Below, one piece after another: positions 1 to 8,813 of a DNA stretch of 41,168 nt. The stretch comes from a virus. The notes under the pieces were generated by a model. That model did not search any database and was not told the origin of the DNA. It saw only the letters and a program-made list of their open reading frames with translations. Both the position numbers and the translations under genes were made by a program. The stretch covers positions 1-41,168 of IMG/VR virus record IMGVR_UViG_3300050343_000090. One strand, 5' to 3'. Every line of letters begins with the position of its first letter. Positions within the stretch are counted from its first letter, which is position 1.

Positions 1-387
1 ATTTTTTTCCTCCGTTTCTAAATATTTGTGTTCCCTTTATACCATAAATGCTCGCAACGACAAGGATCCAAAGATTTGTGAACCATGACGGGAGCTGCGA
101 GAACATGTCGAAGAACAATTTTACCTTGTCCATCGCTGTCCCGGATCGTCCGATACGACTGCCCAGGCCAAAATTACCACGGGCAAACTTAAAATTATCA
201 AAACTGCCTCGTCCTTCCAGTCTGACTGACGGGCTTCTAATAATTTTCCCTGGTAAGCTTCCTTACCTTCGGCCATACGAGATGCGTGCATAAGCTGTGC
301 ATCTGACATAGCCATCTTAGTTCTTCTGCTTGTTAGCGTAAATTTTACTTCCAGCAGAAACGGCTAATTTAATTGCCGATAACCACA
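1..387 (-). CDS. Holin-like two-TM membrane protein (frameshifted, cut by window edge)
   Basis: Composite minus-strand gene starting four bases after the portal stop. The N-terminus (MWLSAIKLAVSAGSKIYA) is separated by one frameshift near 320 from the segment beginning MAMSDAQLMHA, and a second frameshift near 140 leads to FSQLPSWFTNLWILVVASIYG at the left edge. Two hydrophobic segments are visible: ILSLPVVILAWAVV and LWILVVASIYGIKG. A small basic-start protein with two membrane spans directly behind a portal gene fits a holin or a virion membrane protein; holin is an inference. The C-terminus probably lies just outside the window. An alternative is two separate small ORFs of 23 and 64 aa, which I find less likely because one base change joins them. 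Confidence 0.6.
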
Positions 388-391
388 TAAT

Positions 392-2812
392 TTATTCTAT
401 ATCAGCTCTTAAATTAGCTAATTCTTCGTTCTGTTGTAGCTTATCTTCTTGATTTTGTTGATTCATCATTGCTCTCATCTTATCAAGATTGAATCTTTGA
501 TCAGTATCTTTAGCTTTTCTATCATTTTCCATTGCTCTAAGGTCTAATTCTCTTGATCTTAACTTAGCAATTGGGTCATTGTCGAATTGTGAAGTAATTT
601 TCTTCTCTTCATTCATAAATTCTTCCATCATCTCGGCAATTAGTTGAGCTTTTCTTGCTTCAATCTTCTGTTGCATCATCATAGCTTGTTGACCCATCTG
701 TGGATTCTGTTGTGCCATCTGTTGCATCTGTTGTAGTTGAACTAATTCATCTCTAAACTCTAATTCAATCTGTTCTTGAGACATTAAACTAATGTGTTCA
801 AAAATATTTTTCTCTAACGAAGCCATAACCATCGGATTATTTCTTGCAATGTTTGTTGCCATGAAATTTAAGTGAGCTGTAATGTGTGCTCTGTGATCTT
901 GACCTGGAAAAGCTTGAAACTGTTTACCACCTAATGCATCAATGTGTTCTAACGCAGGATCTTTTGGTGTAGGTTGCATTGGTCTAACTAAAATAGAATC
1001 AATATTTTTTACGCCTAAAGCTTCATACATATTTCTGTATGCCTGGTACATGTTGTGCATTTGTGGATTAGAAGTTGCCAGCTGCAATTCCGTCTGAGCG
1101 AGGGAAATACGCTGAGTTTGTGAAAAAATGTTGGGGTCGGCAACTGGCAATATATCCACCCTATCATCAAAGTCAGATTGTTTAATCATCTTTTGGCCCC
1201 CAACTACATCATACGGATACTCTTGGGGTAGATATAACTTGAATACTCTAGCCATTAATTTGAATTCATTCTTAAGAGCTGAGTAAATTCTTTTGTGTAT
1301 AGCAGACATAGTTCTTGAACCACGTTCTAATAATGCAACTGTAGTTCCAACTGCTGCTTGTTGATTACCATCACCAACTTGTAAATCTGCAATCGATGCA
1401 AACCTTTGACCTGCACCAACTACAACACCCATTAATTGTAATAGTGTTTGTGATGGTTCTTTAAATGGTAACATCATAAACGAATCTTTTAAGTTTCCAC
1501 CAGGTGCATCTACATCTCTAAACTCACCAGGTTGAATTGACTGTGCGTCATCTCTAATTCTTATACCTCTCATTTTAAAACCAGCTGGCAGATTAGATAA
1601 CGTTCCCGCATCCAAGAGCTGTCTTAAAGCTGCGGTCGCTGTTCTTGACAGTCCACCAATCATGTGGATTAGACCGAACCCATAAAAACCTAGTCCAGGT
1701 AAAAATTTAAAGTGAACAAAATATTGAATTTTGTTTTTCTTTGCATCACCTATTTCATAGTTTCTTCTTATAGCTAAAATTTCTCTTGATCCTTCTTCTA
1801 GTGTTACAATGTATGGGACCTTAATTCCTGATGGCTCACCAGTCTGTGGATCTGTATCTTCAAAACCTTCAAGATCTAAATTCACATGACACTCTAACAA
1901 AGTATATAAATCATCATTCTTAGATTTTGATACTCCTTCAAGTTCTCTCTCTTTTCTGTCAACTTCTGATTCCTTATCTTGTGGTGCAGCTAAATCTATA
2001 TCTCTATAGAAACCTGCGACCTGTTGTTTTCTTAATTCGTTTTCAGAAATTTTTACTTTATGAATGATTGCTTCCGCATCGTCCAATGAGGTAGCCGTGT
2101 ACGGAACAACCAAATCATCCGCAGGAACAAATTTAGAAACTGCTCTACCTTCTACTTCATCAAAGTAAACTTTTTTGAAAGTAGATCCTGCTAACGGTAG
2201 ATGGAATAACATAGAATCAAATTCTGGTTCATACTCTTTCATCTGATCCATAATTTGATAGTTCATAAAATCTTTAACACGATCAGCTTGTTGAACTTTA
2301 TCTGGAGTTTGTAATCCAAGTATCTGTGATCTTACAGGTCCATCAGCTGGTAATAATTCTTTGTATGCTAAAGCTTGAAACTGAGTAACTGCTTCTGCAA
2401 GAACTGGGTGAGTTGCACCTGAAGCTCCTTGAAACGGTTCTGTTCTTTGATCGTATTTAAATCCTAAAAGGTCTAAACCTTGTGTGTAAGTTTTTTCCCA
2501 ATCTTTTCTTGATACAGAGTAGTCTGTATATTTTTGATTTAAGTCTGAGCCTAATGATCCTAAAGTATCATCAGGTAAAAATTCTGCTAAGTTTGCATAG
2601 TGGTCATCACCACCTTCTTGAGATGCAGCACTTGGATCAAAGTTAATATCAACTGATCCATCTTCATTTTGAACTTGTTCTACTTCTCCTGGTTTTTCTA
2701 ATTCAGCTTCAACTTCTTCTACTAAAGTTTCTTGAATCTCTTCTTCTCCAGGAAGCGTAATTTCTTTTCTAGGCTCGTTTGGTAGAGCTTTGTCTATTGT
2801 ATTGTCTGCCAT
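392..2812 (-). CDS. Portal protein (P22-like, 806 aa)
   Basis: An intact 806-aa ORF downstream of the large terminase. The acidic, Glu-rich N-terminal ~60 residues are followed by a portal-like body with conserved-looking stretches (LLGFKYDQRTEPFQGASG; ALAYKELLPADGPVRSQILG; FHLPLAGSTFKKVYFDE). The last ~170 residues are Gln/Met-rich and helical (QQMQQMAQQNPQMGQQAMMM), as expected for the long crown/barrel helices of P22-type portals; P22 gp1 is about 725 aa, so the size fits. The portal dodecamer sits at a capsid vertex and is the docking site for terminase and tail. Terminase lies upstream on the same strand. The family call is from memory of sequence pattern, without a search. Confidence 0.88.
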   Translation of the reverse strand: MADNTIDKALPNEPRKEITLPGEEEIQETLVEEVEAELEKPGEVEQVQNEDGSVDINFDPSAASQEGGDDHYANLAEFLPDDTLGSLGSDLNQKYTDYSVSRKDWEKTYTQGLDLLGFKYDQRTEPFQGASGATHPVLAEAVTQFQALAYKELLPADGPVRSQILGLQTPDKVQQADRVKDFMNYQIMDQMKEYEPEFDSMLFHLPLAGSTFKKVYFDEVEGRAVSKFVPADDLVVPYTATSLDDAEAIIHKVKISENELRKQQVAGFYRDIDLAAPQDKESEVDRKERELEGVSKSKNDDLYTLLECHVNLDLEGFEDTDPQTGEPSGIKVPYIVTLEEGSREILAIRRNYEIGDAKKNKIQYFVHFKFLPGLGFYGFGLIHMIGGLSRTATAALRQLLDAGTLSNLPAGFKMRGIRIRDDAQSIQPGEFRDVDAPGGNLKDSFMMLPFKEPSQTLLQLMGVVVGAGQRFASIADLQVGDGNQQAAVGTTVALLERGSRTMSAIHKRIYSALKNEFKLMARVFKLYLPQEYPYDVVGGQKMIKQSDFDDRVDILPVADPNIFSQTQRISLAQTELQLATSNPQMHNMYQAYRNMYEALGVKNIDSILVRPMQPTPKDPALEHIDALGGKQFQAFPGQDHRAHITAHLNFMATNIARNNPMVMASLEKNIFEHISLMSQEQIELEFRDELVQLQQMQQMAQQNPQMGQQAMMMQQKIEARKAQLIAEMMEEFMNEEKKITSQFDNDPIAKLRSRELDLRAMENDRKAKDTDQRFNLDKMRAMMNQQNQEDKLQQNEELANLRADIE

Positions 2813-2924
2813 TTATTTTCTCCGTATGTCTGACTGTTTTAACAGTATTATAATTAATATTCAACCCCTGACTCGTGGGTCCTAATTTAGGTGGAACTGT
2901 CTTGGTCAATCTTTTAGATGTCAT
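2769..2924 (-). CDS. Small basic protein overlapping the portal start (51 aa)
   Basis: A 51-aa ORF beginning MTSKRLTKTVPPKLGPTSQG and ending in TKRA. It starts inside the end of the upstream 468-aa gene (11-base overlap) and ends 44 bases into the portal gene in another frame. It is the only thing that fills the ~100-base gap between these genes. It is rich in Lys, Arg and Thr with a PPKLGP motif, and has no membrane segment. Function unknown; the position suggests a packaging- or head-associated role. The extent of overlap with the portal means its true end could be earlier. Confidence 0.5.
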   Translation of the reverse strand: MTSKRLTKTVPPKLGPTSQGLNINYNTVKTVRHTEKINGRQYNRQSSTKRA

Positions 2925-4320
2925 TATATGGGTTCTTATCTAGTTTTTTAACATCAATTAAATCTGGTCCACCAAGTGGATCTTTCATTTGTCCTGCAGA
3001 TCCTCCAGGTATTCTAATCTTAAAATTTTTAAATAGGTTATTCATTTTTGTTTTTTGTGGAATAGGTGCGTTAGACGCTCTCATTGGATTAGAATCTTTT
3101 ACTTTTGATTTAACTAAATCAATTAAACTTTGAACCTTAGATTGAGTTGGTCCAAACGCAACTCTTTTAGAAGGATCCATATTTTTAAATTCTTGTTTTT
3201 CTCCAGAGATACCTGCAAATGTTTTTGCTTTATCTACTCCTTTCAAAGTAAACTTACCTGTATCAGGATTTACTACAAAATATCCAAGAGTTCCTTTTAG
3301 TCCTTTTGGTAATTCTTTGTTTGCTTTTTTAGATAAATTTGCAGCTTTGTAATTTTCTTTGATTAATAAGTCTTTATAGTTTTTAGGTTTTTCTTTAATT
3401 AATTTTTCTTGTTTCTCTGCAATCTTTAAAGCTGCTTTATCATAACCTTCAGCGGATCTATTAACTGATGCTTTCAATGGACCTGTATCTGCCGTTGAAG
3501 TTAAATAACTTAATAACTTTGGTGCATAGTGTGCAAAGTTATTTATCTTATCCATTGATATGGCAGAACCCTGAGATGCTTTATAGAACTGAGATGCTTT
3601 TAAATTTTGATCTCCTCTTGTATCTTTAAATTTTATTTTACCCGTAGGAAATACTATTCCCGCTGCTTTTCCTCTTTTGATATCATCTCTTGTTAATAGT
3701 TTTCCCTTGTAATTTTTTTTTCCGAGTTCAGGTTTATTTAATGTTCCTTCACCCCTAAAATCTTTGGGACGGAAAGTAGGATTATCTTTTTGAATCTGTC
3801 TTATTTCTTCTATTGATTTCATCTTACCAGTAAATTGATTTGCACCTGCTGGATTTCTATTAAAATCTGTTTTACCTGGAGATCCTTCATCAAAATTAAT
3901 ACGTCCACCATCAGCCATCTTTGGAAAATACTCTTCTGCAAATTTATCTATATCCATGCCTGTACCTTCTTGACCACCAAGTTCAATATATTTCTTTGTA
4001 ACTAATGCATTGTATTCAGTATCACCACCATCTAAGAAGTTAACCCGTTCCTCTTCTTCAAAACCTGGTAGAGCTGGCATTTCTTCTCCTGGATTATTTT
4101 CTAAAAATTGTTTTAACTCTTGTGTTCTTTCTTTAATAAATTTAAGTGCATCGTTGTAATCCATGGTGCCTGACTCTTCGATCTTTCTTAAATCTTTTTG
4201 AATCAAGTCAACCATCTCACCACGATCGAAACCACCTAACGCACCTTTGATACGTCTGTCTGTATTTAGTTTAAACTGTTCCTCTGTGAAAGGTTTTGGT
4301 TTTGGAATAATGGGGTCCAT
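2914..4320 (-). CDS. Lys-rich virion-region protein, 468 aa, unknown function
   Basis: Intact ORF between the terminase-side 160-aa gene and the portal. It is strongly Lys-rich and basic in its C-terminal two thirds, with an acidic N-terminal third. Near residue 135 it has the short glycine motif MADGGRINFDEGS, resembling motifs in the 160-aa neighbour and in the 31972-32663 protein. No catalytic motif, signal peptide or membrane span is obvious. Location between terminase and portal suggests a head-associated or DNA-binding structural protein (inference). The start is supported by position: the ATG at 4320 lies 10 bases after the upstream stop. I do not recognise a named family. Confidence 0.75.
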   Translation of the reverse strand: MDPIIPKPKPFTEEQFKLNTDRRIKGALGGFDRGEMVDLIQKDLRKIEESGTMDYNDALKFIKERTQELKQFLENNPGEEMPALPGFEEEERVNFLDGGDTEYNALVTKKYIELGGQEGTGMDIDKFAEEYFPKMADGGRINFDEGSPGKTDFNRNPAGANQFTGKMKSIEEIRQIQKDNPTFRPKDFRGEGTLNKPELGKKNYKGKLLTRDDIKRGKAAGIVFPTGKIKFKDTRGDQNLKASQFYKASQGSAISMDKINNFAHYAPKLLSYLTSTADTGPLKASVNRSAEGYDKAALKIAEKQEKLIKEKPKNYKDLLIKENYKAANLSKKANKELPKGLKGTLGYFVVNPDTGKFTLKGVDKAKTFAGISGEKQEFKNMDPSKRVAFGPTQSKVQSLIDLVKSKVKDSNPMRASNAPIPQKTKMNNLFKNFKIRIPGGSAGQMKDPLGGPDLIDVKKLDKNPYNDI

Positions 4321-4330
4321 TATAAGACCT

Positions 4331-4813
4331 CTACATTACTGATGTGATGCCACCAGCTTTAACACCCATTCTAGCTTCAGCTAGAATCATTCTGATAAAA
4401 TCTTTAAGAGGCATTGGGTCTCTACCCATTTCTTGCATTTCAAAAACATACTGCTCATACTCTCTAAGCAACATTGGATCTGCTCCGCCTGCCATTTTAA
4501 TTGATGGTGCTTTTTCTTTTAGACCCATGATTCCTGATTCCTGAGTCTCGGTTGGTGCACCCATTTGTTTTAATAATTCTTGATACTCTGCGTCAGAAGT
4601 TTCTTCTATTTCAGGGATATCCTCTGAACCCATTGCGTAATTTTCTCTAATCATTTGTCCTCCCATTGCATTTGGATCTCTATCCAAATAATATTCATAA
4701 GCTTTTTTATAATAACCCATTTGTTGTTTATCTGAAAGCTCAGAATAATCTAAACCATCTTCTCCTGCCATATCTTCAGCAATCTCAACAATCTTGTACT
4801 TATAATCGTCCAT
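4331..4813 (-). CDS. Acidic virion-region protein, 160 aa, unknown function
   Basis: Intact acidic ORF starting three bases after the terminase stop. Its N-terminal half is Tyr/Asp/Glu-rich (MDDYKYKIVEIAEDMAG), followed by AMGGQMIRENYAMGSEDI and SGIMGL near the middle. The pair NYAMG(S/T)...SGIMGL also occurs, in the same order, in the late protein at 31972-32663, which points to a shared ancestry or a shared binding surface. The C-terminus ends in a short Gly/Met/Val segment. Context (terL, then this, then the 468-aa protein and portal) suggests a virion or packaging accessory. Function unknown. Confidence 0.7.
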   Translation of the reverse strand: MDDYKYKIVEIAEDMAGEDGLDYSELSDKQQMGYYKKAYEYYLDRDPNAMGGQMIRENYAMGSEDIPEIEETSDAEYQELLKQMGAPTETQESGIMGLKEKAPSIKMAGGADPMLLREYEQYVFEMQEMGRDPMPLKDFIRMILAEARMGVKAGGITSVM

Positions 4814-4816
4814 AAC

Positions 4817-6294
4817 CTAATAATACACTTTTGGTGTCTGTTGTAAAGGTTCATCTTCATAATCTTCAGGGTGATTAATTAATCCACCTTGTCTAAATCT
4901 CATTACAGCTTGAGTCATAGAATCCACCAAGTCATCGTGATCTCCATAAGGAAATGCAGCACATTCTTCAATTACATCTTGTGCAAACTCCATTTCAGTT
5001 GGAGCATAGATTCTACCAGACTCAAACAATGGAGATACAGAATTAACTCTAGTGTGTTTATCATTACCACGTGATGGTGTAAAATTTAATTACTGGTATA
5101 CCCATTTTCTTAATTCATAAGTAAGCGGTAACCCTGATGCCTTACTCTCTATTATAACTGTCTCCGGATTCCAGTAACCATATTGATCTAATAGCAATAC
5201 TCTACGTAACTCTGGAAACTCATACCGACCTTTTATTGCATCAAGAAGCATGAGACAGGGACCACTATCCTCGTTGGATGAAACACGCCCCAGGTGGTAA
5301 TAGCAGAATAGTCGGCAGTTTGTTTTTTCATAAAAGCTGTATCGTAAGATTGAATGACATGTTCTATTGCAGGAATATCTTTCTCCCAAGGTTGCCACCA
5401 TTCACGTTTTATTAATGCTCCTTCTTCTGAAGTAGGATTCTGCATGTATTGTGCATTCCACTTTGAACCAGGAATAGAAGCCTTGACTGATTCTAAATCC
5501 TTCAAGTTCCAATATTCAGGCCACAGGGGTTTACCACTTGGCAGGATTGCAGGAAACTCAATCACCTCCCATTGATCAGCCTTTGGTTCTTTTTGTGCAG
5601 AGATCAAACGACCTGCTAAATCTTTTTCATTCCATCTAGTCATTACAATTACAATTGTTCCACCAGGTTGAAGACGTTGACGTGGACCAGATGTATACCA
5701 CTCATAAGTTCTATCTAGAGCTTGAGCATTCATTGCATCTTGTTCAGTATGTGGATCATCAATAATCAAGAGATCGGCACCACGACCTGTAATTGCAGAA
5801 CCAACACCAGCAGCATAATATTCACCACCTTGTTGGGTTTCCCATTTACCAGCAGCTTGAGAATCTTCTTTGAGTCTTGTTTGAAATACTTCTTTGTACT
5901 CTGGTGAATCCATAAGTTGTTTTGCTTTACGACCAAACCTTACAGATAATTCAGTTGTGTTAGTAGATTGAATAATTTTTAGTTTAGGATTTTTACCTAC
6001 CATCCAGGCGGGCAACAAATAAGATGCAAACTCAGACTTAGTATGTCTAGGAGCCATATTAATAATAACACGTTTAGTTTTACCAGAAGCAATGTCATTG
6101 AATTTTTTAGCAACTTGTTTGTGATGTTTACCTTCAATAAAATCTGGCCATACGTGTTTAACGAAAGCTTCATGAAGTCATTTTTGTATATCAGCTTCTT
6201 TTTTCTTATCTTTCCATTTAGCCATATACAGAGCTAATTGTCTTTTTACATCAGGTGGGAGCTTTTCAAATTTCTTTAATTTTTCTATATCCAT
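4817..6294 (-). CDS. terL: Terminase large subunit (frameshifted)
   Basis: Composite gene of about 490 aa with frameshifts near 6178, 5275 and 5095. It is the ATPase/nuclease motor that packages DNA. Visible motifs: an atypical Walker A-like NMAPRHTKSEF (usually PPRHGKSE), Walker B LLIIDDPH, the coupling motif TRWNEKDLAGRL, and nuclease-domain acidic residues in IQSYDTAF, IIESKASGLPL and DDLVDSMTQAV. The C-terminus is a short acidic tail ending KVYY. The start at 6294 (MDIEKLKKFEKLPPDV) was chosen as the first ATG in frame behind the 250-base intergenic gap. The gene is followed after three bases by the 160-aa gene. The matching small subunit is not adjacent but on the other strand at 11484-11999. 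Confidence 0.92.
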
Positions 6295-6437
6295 AAAAGT
6301 GCATTCGAAAAAAAATTTTGCAAAATTTTTTCAGTCATGTTTTAGAAACCTAAAAGTATTTTACGGCTATGATTATCCAAACCTTTGTATAAATACGTAT
6401 ATGTCAAGATTCCTTTTTGTCGCAGTATAATTTAAAA

Positions 6438-6468
6438 ATAAAAAAAACGCAAATTTTCGTTTGCGTTT
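6438..6468 (-). terminator. Rho-independent terminator
   Basis: Perfect 9-bp stem AAACGCAAA / TTTGCGTTT (6445-6453 with 6460-6468) and a 6-nt loop. Read on the minus strand it is followed at once by at least seven T. It lies between the early block ending at 6547 and terL starting at 6294, so it would end early transcripts before the packaging genes. Confidence 0.85.
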
Positions 6469-6484
6469 GGTACCTCTACGAGGC

Positions 6485-6532
6485 GCCTGCGACATTTTGT
6501 CGCAGGCTGCTTGGTGCGACGTATTGTCGCAC
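6485..6532. repeat. Two tandem TGTCGCA palindromic hairpins
   Basis: Two perfect inverted repeats side by side: GCCTGCGACA / TGTCGCAGGC (10 bp, loop TTT, 6485-6507) and GGTGCGAC / GTCGCACC (8 bp, loop GTATT, 6513-6532). Both are built on the core TGTCGCA, which recurs through 6.4-10.5 kb. They sit between the terminator at 6438-6468 and the end of the gene at 6547, so they could be extra termination/RNA-stability hairpins or protein-binding sites. Confidence 0.8.
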
Positions 6533-6546
6533 CTTATACTAGGAGG

Positions 6547-6777
6547 CTAGTCTAGTAGAACCATGTAAGCGTCAGGGTTTTCTTGTCTAAACCAATTAAG
6601 ATTCTCTCGAACTTTGTCCCATAGTTTAGAACCGCCCCAACCTAATTTCTTATCTTCCTCAGTTGCCATGTATTCATAATAGAATATTGCATCATGCTTC
6701 TTGGCTTCTTCTCTTGTTAGCATTACAGATTCACCACTGAATCTGTTTACTCTTTTGTGTGTCTTTTGTTCTGTCAT
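6547..6777 (-). CDS. Small early protein, 76 aa, unknown
   Basis: Intact ORF starting MTEQKTHKRVNRFSGESVML and ending YMVLLD, last gene of the early block. It is charged and Trp-rich (KLGWGGSKLWDKVRENLNWF), with no membrane span or recognisable motif. An RBS-like GCGAGG lies five bases upstream of the ATG, within a leader shared with two other early genes. Probably a host-takeover or accessory protein; function unknown. Confidence 0.72.
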   Translation of the reverse strand: MTEQKTHKRVNRFSGESVMLTREEAKKHDAIFYYEYMATEEDKKLGWGGSKLWDKVRENLNWFRQENPDAYMVLLD

Positions 6778-6781
6778 ATTT

Positions 6782-6825
6782 CCTCGCTTTGTTATGTGCC
6801 CATTATAACATCAATGGGCACATAA
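6782..6825 (-). promoter_or_regulatory. Early promoter/leader with 13-bp inverted repeat
   Basis: On the minus strand a TATAAT box (6807-6802) is followed by GGGCACATA, then AAAGCGAGG (RBS) and the ATG at 6777. The same string occurs upstream of the gene at 7319-7516. Here the box lies in a perfect 13-bp inverted repeat (6792-6804 with 6813-6825, 8-nt loop). A TTGACA lies 24 nt upstream of the -10 (6837-6832), too far for a standard sigma70 pair. Confidence 0.55.
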
Positions 6826-6833
6826 GTACATTG

Positions 6834-7148
6834 TCAACTTTGTCGCACCTCAATCGTAGTATTATAATAATTTCCCCATTCACTTTTTACTTTTTTAGGA
6901 TCTTCAATCGGTGTTTCAAGGGGCTCGGTCCTTGGTGCAATAGAAATAATTTCAGCCATATATTCTTTAGCGAAATCATTATAACAACCCATGTTACAAA
7001 AATATCCCCATATACTTCTTGAGTTCCATTGGTTTTGTTTTATCTTACGAGTTCTTAAAACCTTTTGACCTTTAACACCTCGAACTCGGTCTGTTGTTGT
7101 TCTTTCATGGCAATTTGGCCCATGACACCAATTATATTCCTCACTCAT
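6834..7148 (-). CDS. Cys/His-rich small early protein, 104 aa
   Basis: Intact ORF with WCHGPNCHERTT near the N-terminus and YFCNMGCYNDF in the middle: two paired C-x4-C / C-x3-C type sites with nearby His, as in a treble-clef or zinc-ribbon fold. The region between is basic (RGVKGQKVLRTRKIKQ) and could contact nucleic acid. The start overlaps the end of the 58-aa gene at 7141 by eight bases. Binding of zinc is inferred from residues only; the role is unknown, with a transcription or host-control factor plausible in this early block. Confidence 0.7.
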   Translation of the reverse strand: MSEEYNWCHGPNCHERTTTDRVRGVKGQKVLRTRKIKQNQWNSRSIWGYFCNMGCYNDFAKEYMAEIISIAPRTEPLETPIEDPKKVKSEWGNYYNTTIEVRQS

Positions 7149-7317
7149 TCCAACTCCTTTTCATTCTTTTCATTTCACTATAAAGTTCTTGCATATGTTG
7201 TTGACTACAACTTTCAATCCAATCGATTAACTCTTTACGCATGGACTTTTGTTCTTCGTATGCTTTTGCTTTATTCTTACTTATTACTTCAAAATGTTCA
7301 TCTCTTAACTCAGCCAT
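7141..7317 (-). CDS. Small charged early protein, 58 aa
   Basis: ORF of 58 codons (MAELRDEHFEVISKNKAKAY ... MKRSWNE) running exactly from just after the 65-aa gene's stop to an eight-base overlap with the 104-aa gene. It is predicted to be largely helical and highly charged. It fills an otherwise empty 170-base gap with codon use like its neighbours, which is the main support. Function unknown. Confidence 0.6.
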   Translation of the reverse strand: MAELRDEHFEVISKNKAKAYEEQKSMRKELIDWIESCSQQHMQELYSEMKRMKRSWNE

Positions 7318-7318
7318 A

Positions 7319-7516
7319 TTAACCTCTATCTATTATTGTCCAACTGTCTGTTGCAGTTCGGTATTCGTTTTTATCTACATCAAAATAAGTCATCAACATT
7401 CTGTTTGCTTTTGATGTCCAATACTTACACTTGTCTGTCCACAATGCATTTCTTGTAATTGTCTTTTTATCTTTTGCCGAAAAGTATCTTACTTTAAATG
7501 GTTTGTTGTTTATCAT
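7319..7516 (-). CDS. Small early protein, 65 aa
   Basis: Intact basic ORF (MINNKPFKVRYFSAKDKK ... TDSWTIIDRG), rich in Lys, Thr and aromatic residues. It is preceded by an RBS-like GCGAGG four bases before the ATG, inside the shared early leader. Its stop and the ATG of the 58-aa gene are one base apart. No known motif; function unknown. Confidence 0.65.
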   Translation of the reverse strand: MINNKPFKVRYFSAKDKKTITRNALWTDKCKYWTSKANRMLMTYFDVDKNEYRTATDSWTIIDRG

Positions 7517-7520
7517 ATTT

Positions 7521-7573
7521 CCTCGCTTTCTATGTGCCCATTATAACACAATGGCGAGAGTATCGCCATTGTG
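7521..7573 (-). promoter_or_regulatory. Early promoter/leader with 11-bp inverted repeat
   Basis: On the minus strand, TATAAT (7545-7540) followed by GGGCACATAG, AAAGCGAGG and ATG at 7516, nearly identical to the leader at 6782-6808. Directly upstream of the -10 is a perfect 11-bp inverted repeat CACAATGGCGA / TCGCCATTGTG (7547-7557 with 7563-7573) covering the -35 region, then a TGTCGCA at 7579. The palindrome could be an operator. Confidence 0.6.
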
Positions 7574-7586
7574 CAGATTGTCGCAG

Positions 7587-8534
7587 TTAGTTGATTGCCT
7601 CTTGTTGCATTAAACCTTTTGCAATAGCAATTTTTTGATCTCTAGTTAATTCAACCTTATCTTCTAAAAGACTTGCTAAATTTTCTGGACTATAAATTGA
7701 TAATGCCATTGAACTACTTTCATTCAACACACTTTCATTTAAAGGTACTCCGAGTTTATCTGCAAGTAATTTAGCTTGGTCAAAGTATCTGTAAGATTTT
7801 AAACCTAGTCTTAATTTACTCATCTTATCTTCAACATAAGAAAATAATTGTTGATGTGATAGTTTTACATTTTCAACTGCTTGGTTATACATTTGAAAAA
7901 CTTTAATTGTATCTTCATCAACTTTAAACTGTCTTGAATGACAATAAGAACTTCCTATTGTCCAAAGTTTAAAATCATTTTCCCATTCGTCAGTATGATA
8001 GAGAGTGTTTCCTGTACTATCATTCCTACTTCCATAACCCAAAAACTTTTCAACTTTACTTTCCATGTCATAATAAACAGGATTTCTTTTTGAATAATCA
8101 TCTTGAAGTTTTAATTTATAATCTGCGTCAAGACCTTTTGCATTAATCTCATCTCTATAATAAGACCTTGCAAAATCTCTATCATCTAAATCAAACTTAA
8201 CATGTTCTTCGTTTTCGGATTGGTACTCTCTACCCTCATCATCAACTTTAGTGATTGGTTGCGTGAAGTAAAAACAATTATCTTCATACAACTCGCCACC
8301 TGCACGATTATATTTTTGTGTCATTCTTCTAATCGTGTCAATATCTTCTTGAGGTTGATGTGCTCTTACAACTTTTTCTGCAAGTGATTTTGTAATCTCT
8401 CTTGCATGGTTGTAATTTTCTATTGCTTTTAGATGTGCTTGTCTTTTTGGGTTATCTTCACTTTCCCAATGTGCTTTAAAAACATCTGCAATAGTTTTTC
8501 TTTTTTCTGCATTTAGTGTTAGTCTTTTAGTCAT
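7587..8534 (-). CDS. Early protein of 315 aa, unknown function
   Basis: Largest early-block gene, intact. I take the start at 8534 (MTKRLTLNAEKRKTIADV) and not the in-frame ATG at 8564, because GCGAGG lies five bases upstream and a TATAAT box follows behind it. The protein is charged and mostly helical. Its C-terminal part (DQAKLLADKLGVPLNESVLN) and ending (ELTRDQKIAIAKGLMQQEAIN) look globular. No catalytic motif, zinc site or membrane span is evident. Its size and promoter suggest a dedicated early role, possibly host interference, but nothing in the sequence shows which. Confidence 0.75.
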   Translation of the reverse strand: MTKRLTLNAEKRKTIADVFKAHWESEDNPKRQAHLKAIENYNHAREITKSLAEKVVRAHQPQEDIDTIRRMTQKYNRAGGELYEDNCFYFTQPITKVDDEGREYQSENEEHVKFDLDDRDFARSYYRDEINAKGLDADYKLKLQDDYSKRNPVYYDMESKVEKFLGYGSRNDSTGNTLYHTDEWENDFKLWTIGSSYCHSRQFKVDEDTIKVFQMYNQAVENVKLSHQQLFSYVEDKMSKLRLGLKSYRYFDQAKLLADKLGVPLNESVLNESSSMALSIYSPENLASLLEDKVELTRDQKIAIAKGLMQQEAIN

Positions 8535-8538
8535 TTGA

Positions 8539-8561
8539 CCTCGCTTTCTATATTTATTATA
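8539..8561 (-). promoter_or_regulatory. Early promoter/leader for the 315-aa gene
   Basis: TATAAT on the minus strand (8561-8556), then AAATATAG, AAAGCGAGG (RBS at 8544-8539) and ATG at 8534. Same architecture as the two leaders near 6.8 and 7.5 kb but without GGGCAC. No clear -35 at 16-18 nt. Confidence 0.5.
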
Positions 8562-8564
8562 CAA

Positions 8565-8813
8565 CTAAATTGTGTCTATATTATGACTGCCATTTGCCAT
8601 AACAACTGTATCTTTACTATCATCTAAATAAGTATCCACTAATTGTAAATGATAACTTGTATCTTCTTTTTCATTATTCAATTCATCTAAAGCTAGAAGT
8701 TTTCTTGTAGCAGTAGTTAAATCATAAAATGTTCTGTCATGTATATCATATCTCACAGAGCCTAAAAATTTATTCTTTTTAATTATGAAATATTTTAAGT
8801 TTTCGTTTTCCAT
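8565..8813 (-). CDS. Small early protein, 82 aa
   Basis: Intact ORF (MENENLKYFIIKKNKFLGSV ... ANGSHNIDTI), mixed charge, no membrane span. It overlaps the 3' end of the upstream 68-aa ORF by 35 bases in a different frame. An AAAGGAC lies upstream of its ATG. Function unknown. Confidence 0.6.
   Translation of the reverse strand: MENENLKYFIIKKNKFLGSVRYDIHDRTFYDLTTATRKLLALDELNNEKEDTSYHLQLVDTYLDDSKDTVVMANGSHNIDTI

Noticed and set aside
48-293. Plus-strand 81-aa ORF at the left edge
   Set aside because: Antisense to the holin-like gene; composition is a shadow of the minus frame.
6802-6837. Standard sigma70 promoter TTGACA...TATAAT
   Set aside because: Both boxes are perfect but 24 nt apart, too far; the -10/leader alone is kept as a promoter candidate.
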